From Natronomonas gomsonensis (GTDB taxonomy: Archaea; Halobacteriota; Halobacteria; Halobacteriales; Haloarculaceae): 64,000 bases of DNA. Each line of letters opens with the position of its first letter. The first letter of the stretch is position 1. The translations under genes were made by a program, and so were the position numbers. Below are positions 55,992 to 63,341 of this stretch, piece by piece. The stretch is from assembly GCF_024300825.1 (NCBI RefSeq), contig NZ_CP101323.1, forward strand, positions 2,976,001-3,040,000. The letters run 5' to 3'. The notes beneath the pieces were generated by a model, which saw only the letters and a list, made by a program, of their open reading frames with translations, ran no database searches and was not told the origin of the DNA.

Positions 55992-56258
55992 TTTTCACCG
56001 GAAACCCGGTGTGTGTGTGGATATGGCCCCGGTTTACGCCAGAATTGTAATAGATTCACACGCAAACCCGTAAACAGCATTGCTAGCCCTATTCAAGATA
56101 ACTTACACCGGAAACGTGGTGTCTCCCCTTCGTGTTTGCTGCGATGTATTTTACCGAACAACTGGTGTCCGCGGTCGAATTATGGCAATTTTCGCGTAGA
56201 GATTTTGGAGCGATAACCTAAGAATTGACTATGGATCGTTCACCGGAAATCTGGTGTG
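55992..56258 (+). other. Origin-recognition-box repeats downstream of orc1
   Basis: Three more boxes, all in plus orientation: TTTTCACCGGAAACCCGGTG near 55992-56011 extending to TGTGTGTG, ACACCGGAAACGTGGTGT at 56105-56122, and TTCACCGGAAATCTGGTGTG at 56239-56258. With the upstream group, orc1 is bracketed by eight boxes. Confidence 0.8.
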
Positions 56259-56263
56259 AATGA

Positions 56264-56464
56264 GAAACAGAGCTGACTAGGTACTCGCTGGTGAATTTCG
56301 AACGTCGGAGCCACGGTCCCGGTTCGGGGATGTTTCTCGAGTTCCAATTCGGTGAGCGTCCAGAGACAATTCTCGAAACGCTTCGTGAAGACTCCAAGAT
56401 CGACATGGTTGCCTCATCTGAAGTTGAATCAGTCGTCAACGCCCAGATTCGCAACGAAGCCTGA
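56264..56464 (+). pseudogene. Truncated open frame between origin and CARF gene
   Basis: A stop-free stretch from 56264 to TGA 56462-56464, about 66 codons, with no clear start (GTG 56291 or ATG 56330). It reads SGMFLEFQFGERPETILETL and VASSEVESVVNAQIRNEA, which has normal codon bias and looks like the C-terminus of a larger protein. I do not recognise it. Probably the tail of a gene cut by recombination. Confidence 0.4.
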
Positions 56465-56498
56465 CACGGACCGTCTCCCTTGTCGCGGTTTTGTTTCG

Positions 56499-56566
56499 AC
56501 ACACCCCTCTATCGATGTGTTCACCTCCGGTAGTTGCCCTAAACACACCCCTCTATCGATGTGTTC
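56499..56566 (+). repeat. Two 24-bp direct repeats ahead of the CARF gene
   Basis: An identical 24-bp unit occurs at 56499-56522 and 56543-56566: it starts ACACACCCCTCTATC and ends GATGTGTTC. The ends ACACA/TGTGT are inverted. Unit offset is 44 bp, spacer 20 bp. Lying 65-130 bp before the CARF start, they look like operator copies. With only two units and no cas genes this is not a CRISPR array. Confidence 0.65.
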
Positions 56567-56630
56567 GCAAGTAGTCCAGTGTCTCGAATTCGCCGAAGAT
56601 TCACATACTATCGCGGCGTCAACAGAAAGA

Positions 56631-57094
56631 ATGGCGACGATTTGGCTCACGATTGCAAGTCCAACGACCGAGGCGGTCGTCAACCCTTGCTTGCAGCCTG
56701 CGACGACCACTTCGTGCCGGATGAAATTCATCTACTCACGAATCCTGGTCTTGATCATGTAACGCCGTCGTTGGTCTCGCTGCTCGAGGACGTCGTCGCG
56801 ACCTACGACACAACAGCTACTGTCGATACGCATCGGCTAAAGGCTGAAACCAACTACGGAGCTATCGCCTCGTTTTTCGTCGACAGCATTGCGACCGGCA
56901 CGACCGACGACACTGTTGCGATAGACATCACGCCGGGTCGGAAATTCATGTCGGCTATCGCGTTCCAAGCGGGCCTCAAGCATGGCGCCGATCACGTCTT
57001 TTACCTCCATCTTCAGTCGACGGCGTATGGCCGGTGCTATCCCGACATTCCGCGAACGAACGTTGACCTCGTCGATTTCACGGAGGTGGTCTAA
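56631..57094 (+). pseudogene. CARF-domain protein, frameshifted
   Basis: ATG 56631 begins MATIWLTIASPTTEAVVN; near 56684 the frame must shift by -1 (one C missing from a C run) to continue as PLLAACDDHFVPDEIHLLTN and on to the end. The joined protein has about 155 residues. VAIDITPGRKFMSAIAFQAG is the CARF signature (strand, T-x-G-x-K-x-M loop, helix), followed by ADHVFYLHLQS. CARF domains bind cyclic oligoadenylates or related nucleotides and switch on linked effectors. The stop overlaps the next start (TAATG), so the two were coupled. Confidence 0.72.
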
Positions 57095-58151
57095 TGTACA
57101 CCCAGCGTGACCACCTCGTCACTCTTCTCAACGCGCTCTATGACAGCGGTGTGTCCTCGATCCCGGTCAAACATCCCTGCGACGACATCGGCGAACTGCT
57201 CCGCATTGAACTCGAAGCCGCAGGGCAAGCAACCGTTCGCTTCACGAAAGGCGCTGTGACCTATCGGGATGCTCGGGAAACAATCGAACTCGAATACGTC
57301 CAAGAGCGTACAATGACTTACCTGACGCGAACAGCTACGTTCGCGCTTTCGTTGGTAGTGGGTTGGTGCCACCGGAAAACGCTGATGCGATCGCTGAGTT
57401 TGTACAGCAGCATGGTTACCCGGATCTTGAGGCGGGCCACGACCCGGTGATGATTGGGCTCGATACGAATCTGATGGGGTTTCGACTCACCGAGGCACTC
57501 GATATCGACCCGGTTTCAGGGTCTCGCGATGGAGCCAACCGACGGCCGACGATGGGATATGCACTCTCGAAAGGCGTCAAGAAAGAACTCGATTGGTACT
57601 ACAACCACTACGATACGGCGGATTTGACAGCGGCCTTCGGCGAGGAGTTTGCTCGGTTACAGAACCAACCTGCAGGGAGCAACCGTGAGGGATTCTTGGG
57701 CCTGTATGAGTTTCGCCGGTTGGCCTCACGCCGGCGAACAGACCTTGTTCCCGGAGAAGACGGCGACGTTGAGAAAGGCGACGCAGCGATTATTCAGGCC
57801 TATCGCGAGTACGACCAGGGTAATCGAAAGCGAGTGTTGCTCTTTAGCAACGACTATGCGTTCATCGACAACACTCAGGACGTCGGTCTTCGGGCCCAAC
57901 ATGTCACCTTCCCGGTCGACTTACCTCGAAAAACGACCGTGCCGTGGCGGGGATTGACGACGCTGCTGTACATTCTCGCGGTCCAATTCGGCGTCCTTCA
58001 GTTGCCGGAACTGACGCTCTACGGCGTCTGGGAGAATAAATCCGGGAAACACTGGCAGGACGAAGCGTTGTTCGTCGACAATCGGAGTCCCGTAGTTGGT
58101 GAGGCACTTGAACGGGCTATCTCGATTGTTGAGCGGTTTGAGGAAGTCTAA
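57094..58151 (+). pseudogene. PIN-like nuclease partner of the CARF protein, frameshifted
   Basis: Frame 1 starts MYTQRDHLVTLLNALYDSGV and reaches ELEYVQER; at about 57309 one base is missing and the sequence continues in another frame as YNDLPDANSYVRAFVGSG and to the stop at 58151. The joined protein is about 352 residues. After an N-terminal 120-residue domain the second part shows PIN-like strands: VMIGLDTNLMGF (first Asp), KKELDWYYNHYD, AAIIQAYREYD and VLLFSNDYAFIDNT (last Asp). PIN-fold nucleases cut RNA. The effector of a CARF-controlled response is the natural inference. Confidence 0.68.
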
Positions 58152-58169
58152 TTCCGAAGAAATGGCATT

Positions 58170-58490
58170 CTAATCGGGGCTGACGGGTCCTTTGTATTTT
58201 GATCGGATTTTGTCGCCATCCCGCCACTGCCAGTAGTAGTATCGATTGTCGTTGATCTCTTTGATCGTGATTGTCGCCTTTGTGGGCACTTCATCGGGCA
58301 AGTCGTCAGGTCGCGCTTTGACCTCGGAGTCTTCTGACTCCTCCTCGAGGCGCGCCTCACGTTCCTTGTGTTCAGCCAATGCCTCCGCGTAGTGGGCGAC
58401 GTGCTGGAGTTGGTCCGGGGAGTATCCATTGACCGTGTTGACGAGGTCTGTCGGGAGCTCCGCCGGCGGCGTCGGTGGCTCGTAGGACAT
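58170..58490 (-). CDS. DUF6788-like haloarchaeal protein
   Basis: 106 residues from ATG 58490 (MSYEPPTPPAELPTDLVNTV). A helical middle (SPDQLQHVAHYAEALAEHKE) is followed by a C-terminal beta piece INDNRYYYWQWRDGDKIRSK, the 'yyyw.rdG.k.rskY' motif seen in DUF6788-like proteins of mobile elements. The function is unknown. Its promoter region holds both a TTAACCAACA pair and a GAATAG/CTATTC palindrome. A mutated copy of the first codons survives at 59860-59895. Confidence 0.7.
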   Translation of the reverse strand: MSYEPPTPPAELPTDLVNTVNGYSPDQLQHVAHYAEALAEHKEREARLEEESEDSEVKARPDDLPDEVPTKATITIKEINDNRYYYWQWRDGDKIRSKYKGPVSPD

Positions 58491-58506
58491 CAGCGGTCGC
58501 CTCGTA

Positions 58507-58596
58507 TTAACCAACAGAGCGCGTATCGGCATAGATTTGTTGGTTAATCAGATATCGTCCCGTCACGGGCTAAAGAGTGCGAATAGCAAACTATTC
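58507..58596. promoter_or_regulatory. TTAACCAACA pair and GAATAG palindrome ahead of the DUF6788-like gene
   Basis: TTAACCAACA 58507-58516 and TGTTGGTTAA 58538-58547 (offset 31), then GAATAG-CAAA-CTATTC at 58581-58596. Both dispersed elements thus share one 110-bp promoter region, between this gene and the stop of the PadR/ArsR-like gene. Confidence 0.75.
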
Positions 58597-58613
58597 AGAA
58601 ATAGACCGTGCCG

Positions 58614-59027
58614 TTAGACGCCGTCGGGACGGGGGGCGTTCTCGTACTTGATCATCTTCTCGGGCTTGTCGGAGATGGTGTCGTAGATTTGCTGGAGCGT
58701 CTCTTCAGCGGCCAGCAGGTTGTGCTCCTCCAGGAACTCCCGGCCCTCCTCCGTGAGTCCGTAGAACTTCCAGGGGTAGCCCTGTCGGCGCTGGTCGTCG
58801 CCCAGGGCGACCTCCTTGACGATGCCGGCGTCGATGAGTTTCTGGATGTGCTTGTAGACGGTGGCGTCGCTCACGCTGGGGTTGAGCTCCTCGAGCTCGT
58901 ACATCGAGGGGAGCTGGTCGGGGTGCTGGAGGATGTTGTTGATCAGCGCGAACCGCGTCTGTTGGGTGACGAAGTGGACGAGTTCGCGGGATTCCATCCC
59001 CTCAGCTGTCCCCAGGTCGATGCTCAT
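58614..59027 (-). CDS. PadR/ArsR-like winged-helix regulator
   Basis: 137 residues from ATG 59027 (MSIDLGTAEGMESRELVHFV); earlier starts overlap the operator. The winged helix covers residues 15-95 (TQQTRFALINNILQHPDQLP; NPSVSDATVYKHIQKLIDAG; YPWKFYGLTEEGREFL). Common on haloarchaeal plasmids. It is divergent from the gene at 59156 and two palindromes lie in between, so it probably controls both. A damaged copy of its 3' end lies at 59955-60046. Confidence 0.83.
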   Translation of the reverse strand: MSIDLGTAEGMESRELVHFVTQQTRFALINNILQHPDQLPSMYELEELNPSVSDATVYKHIQKLIDAGIVKEVALGDDQRRQGYPWKFYGLTEEGREFLEEHNLLAAEETLQQIYDTISDKPEKMIKYENAPRPDGV

Positions 59028-59053
59028 ACGACACGATACACGGCCTGGCGGCA

Positions 59054-59114
59054 AGTAGTTTACCCTTGAGTAAACTACTCTGGGATAAATCACACCTGAC
59101 TAAGCTGGTGATTT
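59054..59114. promoter_or_regulatory. Palindromic operators between divergent genes
   Basis: AGTAGTTTAC-CCTTGA-GTAAACTACT at 59054-59079 has perfect 10-bp arms. A second, weaker pair AAATCAC 59087-59093 and GTGATTT 59108-59114 follows. They sit between the regulator at 59027 and the gene at 59156, and the dyad fits a dimeric winged-helix protein. Confidence 0.8.
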
Positions 59115-59155
59115 ACTCCGTAAATCATATCGCAAGACGCTGAGAGGGGCCATAT

Positions 59156-59704
59156 ATGTCCGACGAGGAGCCGCCTGTCCCTGAAGAAGTCCTCACCAGT
59201 GCGAAGGACCAACTCGACGACGAAGAGATTTCACTGGCAGACAACGAGGAGATCCTCCACGCCCTGAGCGAACTGACCCCCGTCTACGAGAATGACCAGT
59301 CGTACTTCGTGCTGGGGAACTACGACCGAGAGCCGATCCGACGGTTGAACCTCGTGGTCGACCGCCTCAACCGCCGGCAGAACGCCTACGCCTTCCGGAT
59401 GGTCGACATCCGTGGCGAGTGGGACAACAGCATCCAGAAATTCTGCCTGATTGCCGACATCGTGACCTCCCTAGTCGGCGTCGCCGAGAAGGAACCGAGT
59501 GACTTCCTCGTCGAACAAGGACTACTCGTCGGCACGACGGAGTTCTTCGCGAAGAGCCACGTCCTCAAGCGGGAGGACGAGGACGAAGACCACCCCTTCG
59601 GCTGGATGCAGGACGGCGTCTTCGAGCTGTTCGAGCAGGAGGGGCGGCTGTATCGCTGGCAGACCGAGGAGGAACTCGTCGATGTAACAGAAGATCTCCC
59701 GTGA
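59156..59704 (+). CDS. Hypothetical acidic protein, divergent from the regulator
   Basis: 182 residues, strongly acidic. Residues 55-110 (YFVLGNYDREPIRRLNLVVD, RLNRRQNAYAFRMVDIRGEW) form an alpha/beta segment, and EFFAKSHVLKREDEDEDHPF lies near the end. The pattern (NYDxxPIRRLxLVVDRLNxxxxAYAF) recalls a haloarchaeal plasmid family with no assigned role; I do not recognise a catalytic motif. Sharing an operator region with the regulator suggests a regulated accessory module. Confidence 0.6.
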   Translation: MSDEEPPVPEEVLTSAKDQLDDEEISLADNEEILHALSELTPVYENDQSYFVLGNYDREPIRRLNLVVDRLNRRQNAYAFRMVDIRGEWDNSIQKFCLIADIVTSLVGVAEKEPSDFLVEQGLLVGTTEFFAKSHVLKREDEDEDHPFGWMQDGVFELFEQEGRLYRWQTEEELVDVTEDLP

Positions 59705-59755
59705 CGGGGGCCGCGACTGCTGTGGTAATCAACGACAGTGGTAAACGGGATGGCC

Positions 59756-60046
59756 TGTTGGTTAATCAGGATCAGCCTGTATCAGTCGGGAGTCGGCCAT
59801 CCGGTCGCGGGACTCGGCCGCTCTTGATTTCGTGGTCAACGCGGCGGGGGTGCTTACATCCGCCGGCGGCGTCGATAGCTCTAGGACATCAGTTGGTTAA
59901 TTGGATAACGGCTCGTCACCCGTTGAAGAGTTCGAATAGCAGACTATTCAGGAATAGAACGTACCGCTAAAACGTCGTCGGGGGCGTTCTCGTACTTGAT
60001 CAGCTTCTCGGATTCGTCTGTGATGGTGTCGTAGATTTGCTGGGTT
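59756..60046. other. Mosaic of mutated gene ends
   Basis: This 300-bp stretch has no gene of its own but aligns to three nearby sequences. 59795-59862 resembles the 3' end of the SWIM gene (61867-61940). 59860-59895 resembles the first codons of the DUF6788-like gene (58461-58494). 59934-60046 resembles the GAATAG palindrome plus 3' end of the PadR/ArsR-like gene (58581-58696). TTAACC-type half sites lie at 59756-59765 and 59891-59900. It is the wreck of a second copy of this module. Confidence 0.75.
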
Positions 60047-60060
60047 CGTCGGTGAGCTAG

Positions 60061-60110
60061 TGTAACACTACTCGAAACTTATTTATATATAAGTTTCATA
60101 TTATGTTACA
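60061..60110. promoter_or_regulatory. Nested palindromes over the promoter of the AbiE-like pair
   Basis: Outer arms TGTAACA 60061-60067 and TGTTACA 60104-60110; inner arms GAAACTTA 60074-60081 and TAAGTTTC 60090-60097 with TTTATATA between them. The TATA box is thus the centre of the inner palindrome. The GTG start at 60113 implies a leaderless transcript. A repressor bound here would block TBP. Confidence 0.75.
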
Positions 60111-60112
60111 CC

Positions 60113-61039
60113 GTGCTCCGGCGCATCGAACTGGATGTCCTCGCCACGGTCGAACGCGGCGACACAATCTCCGAGCTCGCGACGAAGCTCGACCACAGCG
60201 AGAGTTACCTCTCTCGTGCCGTCGCCGACCTCGTCGAGAAGAGGCTCGTCTACACGGAACGCGACGGGCGGCGAAAACGAGTCGTCCCGTCAGATGCTCG
60301 CGCCGTCGAGCTCTATCAGGACCTCGTCCGCCAGCACTCCCACATCAACTTCCCCGAGCTGCTGACCGGGAAATCACTCGAGGTACTGTACTACCTCGAC
60401 CAGCCGCGAACCGTCTCCGAAATCGCTGACCGAAGCGACAATTACCGCAACACGGTTAACCGCGTCCTCAAGCGGTTTCGCGACCGGGGTCTCGTCGGGA
60501 CGGCCAACGGCCACTACGAGTTCAACGCCGACTTCGACCACCTCCACGAGTTCGCCCGTGAACTCGCACACCATCTACATCGCCAGCGCCTCGAAGCCGT
60601 TGCCCCGAAGGGCACGATTCTCTGGGAGGACTACGACGAATTCCTCGCGCAGGCCGAGACGGAGATCGACGCAGCGGCGTTCCACGAAACCGGCCTCGCT
60701 CGATTCGCGGCCTTCGACCTCCAGTTCCTGCTCACCGGCCACCGCTACTACGTCTACTCCGAGGACCTCGACGCGGTCTCGCCGGCGGAGCTCTGCTGTC
60801 ACACGCTGTTAATCGACGACGGCAGCCGTCACCGCTCGTACTGTCTCCTCCTGCTCAGCCACGTCGACGTCGACGAGGCGGACCTCCGAGAGCAGGCGGC
60901 GAAGTATGGCCTCGAAGACGAAATCGACGCCGTGCTCCGCTACCTCGAGACGCACGGGGAGGTCGACGATGCCCGACTCCCGGAGTGGGATGAGTTCCAG
61001 AAGCTGGCGGCTGACTACGAGGTGCCACTACCATCATGA
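60113..61039 (+). CDS. Winged-helix regulator/antitoxin of an AbiE-like pair
   Basis: 308 residues from GTG 60113. Two winged-helix units: residues 3-65 (DVLATVERGDTISELATKLD, SYLSRAVADLVEKRLVYTER) and 85-145 (LLTGKSLEVLYYLDQPRTVS, TVNRVLKRFRDRGLVG). A C-terminal alpha/beta region (LQFLLTGHRYYVYSEDLDAV) follows. Its stop overlaps the start of a nucleotidyltransferase gene by 4 nt. Size order and function mirror AbiEi antitoxins, which repress their own operon and neutralise AbiEii without direct contact. The palindromes over the promoter fit autorepression. Confidence 0.72.
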   Translation: MLRRIELDVLATVERGDTISELATKLDHSESYLSRAVADLVEKRLVYTERDGRRKRVVPSDARAVELYQDLVRQHSHINFPELLTGKSLEVLYYLDQPRTVSEIADRSDNYRNTVNRVLKRFRDRGLVGTANGHYEFNADFDHLHEFARELAHHLHRQRLEAVAPKGTILWEDYDEFLAQAETEIDAAAFHETGLARFAAFDLQFLLTGHRYYVYSEDLDAVSPAELCCHTLLIDDGSRHRSYCLLLLSHVDVDEADLREQAAKYGLEDEIDAVLRYLETHGEVDDARLPEWDEFQKLAADYEVPLPS

Positions 61040-61839
61040 GACCAACATTCGGACGTGAGTACATCGAGAACGAATTCCAGCGAATCGGAGACGGGCTATC
61101 TGAACCGCTCACGGTCTACCTGATCGGTGGTGGCGCGATGTCGCTGCGCGACCTCAAGGGAGCGACGAAAGATATCGACCTGGTCGTCCCAGATGGCGAC
61201 GCGTACGGCCAGCTGTGGGCCGTCCTGATGGACCTCGGGTATGCGGAAGTTCAATCGCTGGATCCAGATTACCGGGCGCTGGGGGCGACGAGCTGCGTCG
61301 AAAACGACGATGGGTGTCGCCTCGACATCTTCAACCAGCAGGTCGCGAACAAGCTCGTGCTCACCGACGGGATGCAAGAGCGCAGCGAGCAGTTCCTCGA
61401 CACGGATCGACTGATGGTCCGGCTAGTCAGCAACGAGGATATCTTCCTGTTCAAGGCGATCGCCGGCCGTGACGACGACATCGAGGACATGAATATGCTC
61501 GTGCAGGCCGGCCTCGATTACGACGTCGTCCGGGCTGAGCTCGAAGCCCAAATCGAACGCCTGGGGGACGATCAGTTTGCCACGTTCGCGAATGAGGCCC
61601 TGGTCGAACTCGAGGGGCGGTACGGAGTGACCACGCCGATCGAGGCCCGCGTCCAGGAGCTGACGAATAGATACTACCGGGGGCTCGAAGTCCTCCAGGC
61701 ACTCGACGAGCCGAAGACCGTCGACGAACTGGCCGCCAAACTGGAGCTGGATACTGACGAGGTTCACGACCGGATCGCGTATCTCTCTACGTTCGACCGG
61801 GTCCGTCGGGATGGCGACACGGTCCGTCCTGTGGAGTAG
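61036..61839 (+). CDS. Nucleotidyltransferase of an AbiE-like pair (DUF6036-type)
   Basis: 267 residues. The polymerase-beta-like motif is IGGGAMSLRDLKGATKDIDL near residues 31-50: GG[GA] helix, then T-x-D-I-D-L with two metal-binding Asp, and a third acidic residue in CRLDIFNQQVA. A helical middle and a C-terminal winged helix (VLQALDEPKTVDELAAKLEL) follow. AbiEii-type toxins transfer nucleotides (GTP in known cases) to tRNA or proteins and stop growth on phage infection. Here the toxin role is inferred from context: second in a coupled pair after a HTH gene. Confidence 0.72.
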   Translation: MRPTFGREYIENEFQRIGDGLSEPLTVYLIGGGAMSLRDLKGATKDIDLVVPDGDAYGQLWAVLMDLGYAEVQSLDPDYRALGATSCVENDDGCRLDIFNQQVANKLVLTDGMQERSEQFLDTDRLMVRLVSNEDIFLFKAIAGRDDDIEDMNMLVQAGLDYDVVRAELEAQIERLGDDQFATFANEALVELEGRYGVTTPIEARVQELTNRYYRGLEVLQALDEPKTVDELAAKLELDTDEVHDRIAYLSTFDRVRRDGDTVRPVE

Positions 61840-61850
61840 TCTGGTCACGA

Positions 61851-62669
61851 CTACGGGGAGGGAAGGCGGCCGTCTGGTCGGGGAACGCGGCCCCGTTTGA
61901 TCTCGTGATCGACGCGGCGCAGGTGCTTGCAGCCGCCTTCGGGTGAACGTTGCTGCCAGTCGGGACAGGTACACGATTCGTCGATGACGTCGACTTCGTA
62001 CCTGTTGCCGGACGCGGACTGCACCTCGTAGCAGCCACCTTTCGAGAGGAGTGAGACGTCCATCGCTTCGGCGACGGCACGCTTCGTGCGGGGCTCGAGA
62101 TCGTCCTTCGACTGTTCGTTCGCGTCGACGACCAGTCGGTCGCGAACGTCGCCCGTTCGGCCACCGTCGGGAGCGACGGCTTCCGCAGGCCCCTTGAGCC
62201 GCTCGTGGAGCACTTCCTCCACCGGATGGTCTTCCGGCCACAGGTAGTGGACCTCGCGGCGCTCGCGATGGTCGTAGGAGCCGCACGCGGCTGCGCACCC
62301 AGTCCAGACGCGCCAGGCACCCAGCGCAGCCATCACGTCGACGATGTCACGGGGAACTGTCTGGTGGTCGTCCGGGAAGAACACCCGGAAGCGGGTACAC
62401 GCCTCCTGCGGCGGGACGGTCTCCCACCAGTCTTCGCTGGAGCTCCAGCTGTCGTACATCGCCTCGTCGCTCCCGTAGCCGACGGTCACGCCGTTGATCG
62501 GTGTCCAGTCTGCTGGGAGGTGGTCCGCCTCGCCTTCAAGCACCCGAAGAACGGCGTATCGGAGGTACTCGTGGGCTTGGTTGTCTGTCGTTCGAGCGAC
62601 CTGGTCGTGCTGCTCGGCAACGTGCTCGGCTTCCTCAAGGACCGTCGTGAGATATGGTTCAGTCATCAT
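61851..62669 (-). CDS. SWIM zinc-finger protein
   Basis: 272 residues. The SWIM motif CxCx(n)CxH is at the C-terminus: SCTCPDWQQRSPEGGCKHLR. The N-terminal 190 residues (EHVAEQHDQVARTTDNQAHE; GVTVGYGSDEAMYDSWSSSE; RFRVFFPDDHQTVPRDIVDV) are a haloarchaeal extension of unknown fold. SWIM domains bind DNA or proteins. These proteins are common on haloarchaeal plasmids; this one converges on the nucleotidyltransferase gene. A damaged copy of its 3' end lies at 59795-59862. Confidence 0.82.
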   Translation of the reverse strand: MMTEPYLTTVLEEAEHVAEQHDQVARTTDNQAHEYLRYAVLRVLEGEADHLPADWTPINGVTVGYGSDEAMYDSWSSSEDWWETVPPQEACTRFRVFFPDDHQTVPRDIVDVMAALGAWRVWTGCAAACGSYDHRERREVHYLWPEDHPVEEVLHERLKGPAEAVAPDGGRTGDVRDRLVVDANEQSKDDLEPRTKRAVAEAMDVSLLSKGGCYEVQSASGNRYEVDVIDESCTCPDWQQRSPEGGCKHLRRVDHEIKRGRVPRPDGRLPSP

Positions 62670-62771
62670 TCGACGGAGGTTAGAACGCGCCTCCGCCCCT
62701 CGGCGGGCGCAGAAAAACTACGTCTGGTATCGAAGACACCGAGTTTACATGAGACACGAAAGAGATTTCCT

Positions 62772-62786
62772 GAATAGAAACTATTC
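62772..62786. repeat. GAATAG-AAA-CTATTC palindrome ahead of the MOSC gene
   Basis: Perfect 6-bp arms with a 3-bp spacer, ending 6 bp before ATG 62793. It is the most compact copy of the dispersed element, in the promoter or leader of the MOSC gene and some 100 bp upstream of the divergent SWIM gene. Confidence 0.75.
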
Positions 62787-62792
62787 TGTCGT

Positions 62793-63284
62793 ATGAACGG
62801 TGTTGGGACTGTCAAACGCATCTTTACGGCCCCAGAGGCCGAGGTCGAGATGGTCGAGCAGAGTGATGTCAAAGCCGTCGCTGGCAGTGGTCTTGAAGGC
62901 GACCGCTATTTTAGCGAAATTGAGACGGGGACCTTCGTCACGTGGGGTCCGGATGAGGAACGGCCCAATGGCTATGACGTAACGCTCATCGAGCGAGAAG
63001 CAATCGATGGTATTGAGCGCGAGGCAGATGTCGAACTCAGTCCCGGCGAACATCGGCGGAATATCATCACTCGTGATGCCGCACTCAACCATCTTGTCGG
63101 CAAGCGTTTTCGTGTCGGAGACGCCATCTTTCAAGGCGACCGACTCTGTGAACCCTGCGGGTATCTCCAAGATCTCATCGAGAAGGATGTATTGGAGCCG
63201 CTGGCTCACCGGGGCGGGCTTCGGGCAGACATTCTCGAAAGCGGGCGTATTCGCTCGAATGACGAGATAGAACCGCTCGAATAG
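62793..63284 (+). CDS. MOSC-domain sulfurtransferase-like protein
   Basis: 163 residues, nearly all one MOSC beta-barrel. Signatures: AVAGSGLEGDRYFSEIETGT, VTLIEREAIDGIERE, LSPGEHRRNIITRDAALNHL and the conserved Cys in GDRLCEPCGYLQDL. MOSC proteins carry persulfide sulfur or act in molybdenum-cofactor metabolism and detoxification. The Cys pair C-x-x-C is present. It stands alone on the plus strand after a GAATAG palindrome. Confidence 0.88.
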   Translation: MNGVGTVKRIFTAPEAEVEMVEQSDVKAVAGSGLEGDRYFSEIETGTFVTWGPDEERPNGYDVTLIEREAIDGIEREADVELSPGEHRRNIITRDAALNHLVGKRFRVGDAIFQGDRLCEPCGYLQDLIEKDVLEPLAHRGGLRADILESGRIRSNDEIEPLE

Positions 63285-63341
63285 GACAGCGCCACGCCAC
63301 TATCGGATCGGCATCTCTGGAGGTTACCGGCCTTCGATGAC

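Noticed and set aside
56499-56566. Possible CRISPR array (two repeats, 20-bp spacer)
   Set aside because: Only two units, a 24-bp repeat unlike haloarchaeal CRISPR repeats, a spacer too short, and no cas genes.
56561-56630. ATG 56561 as start of the CARF protein
   Set aside because: The first residues from that start are Arg-rich and run through the direct repeat. The conserved N-terminal strand is encoded from ATG 56631 in a different frame.
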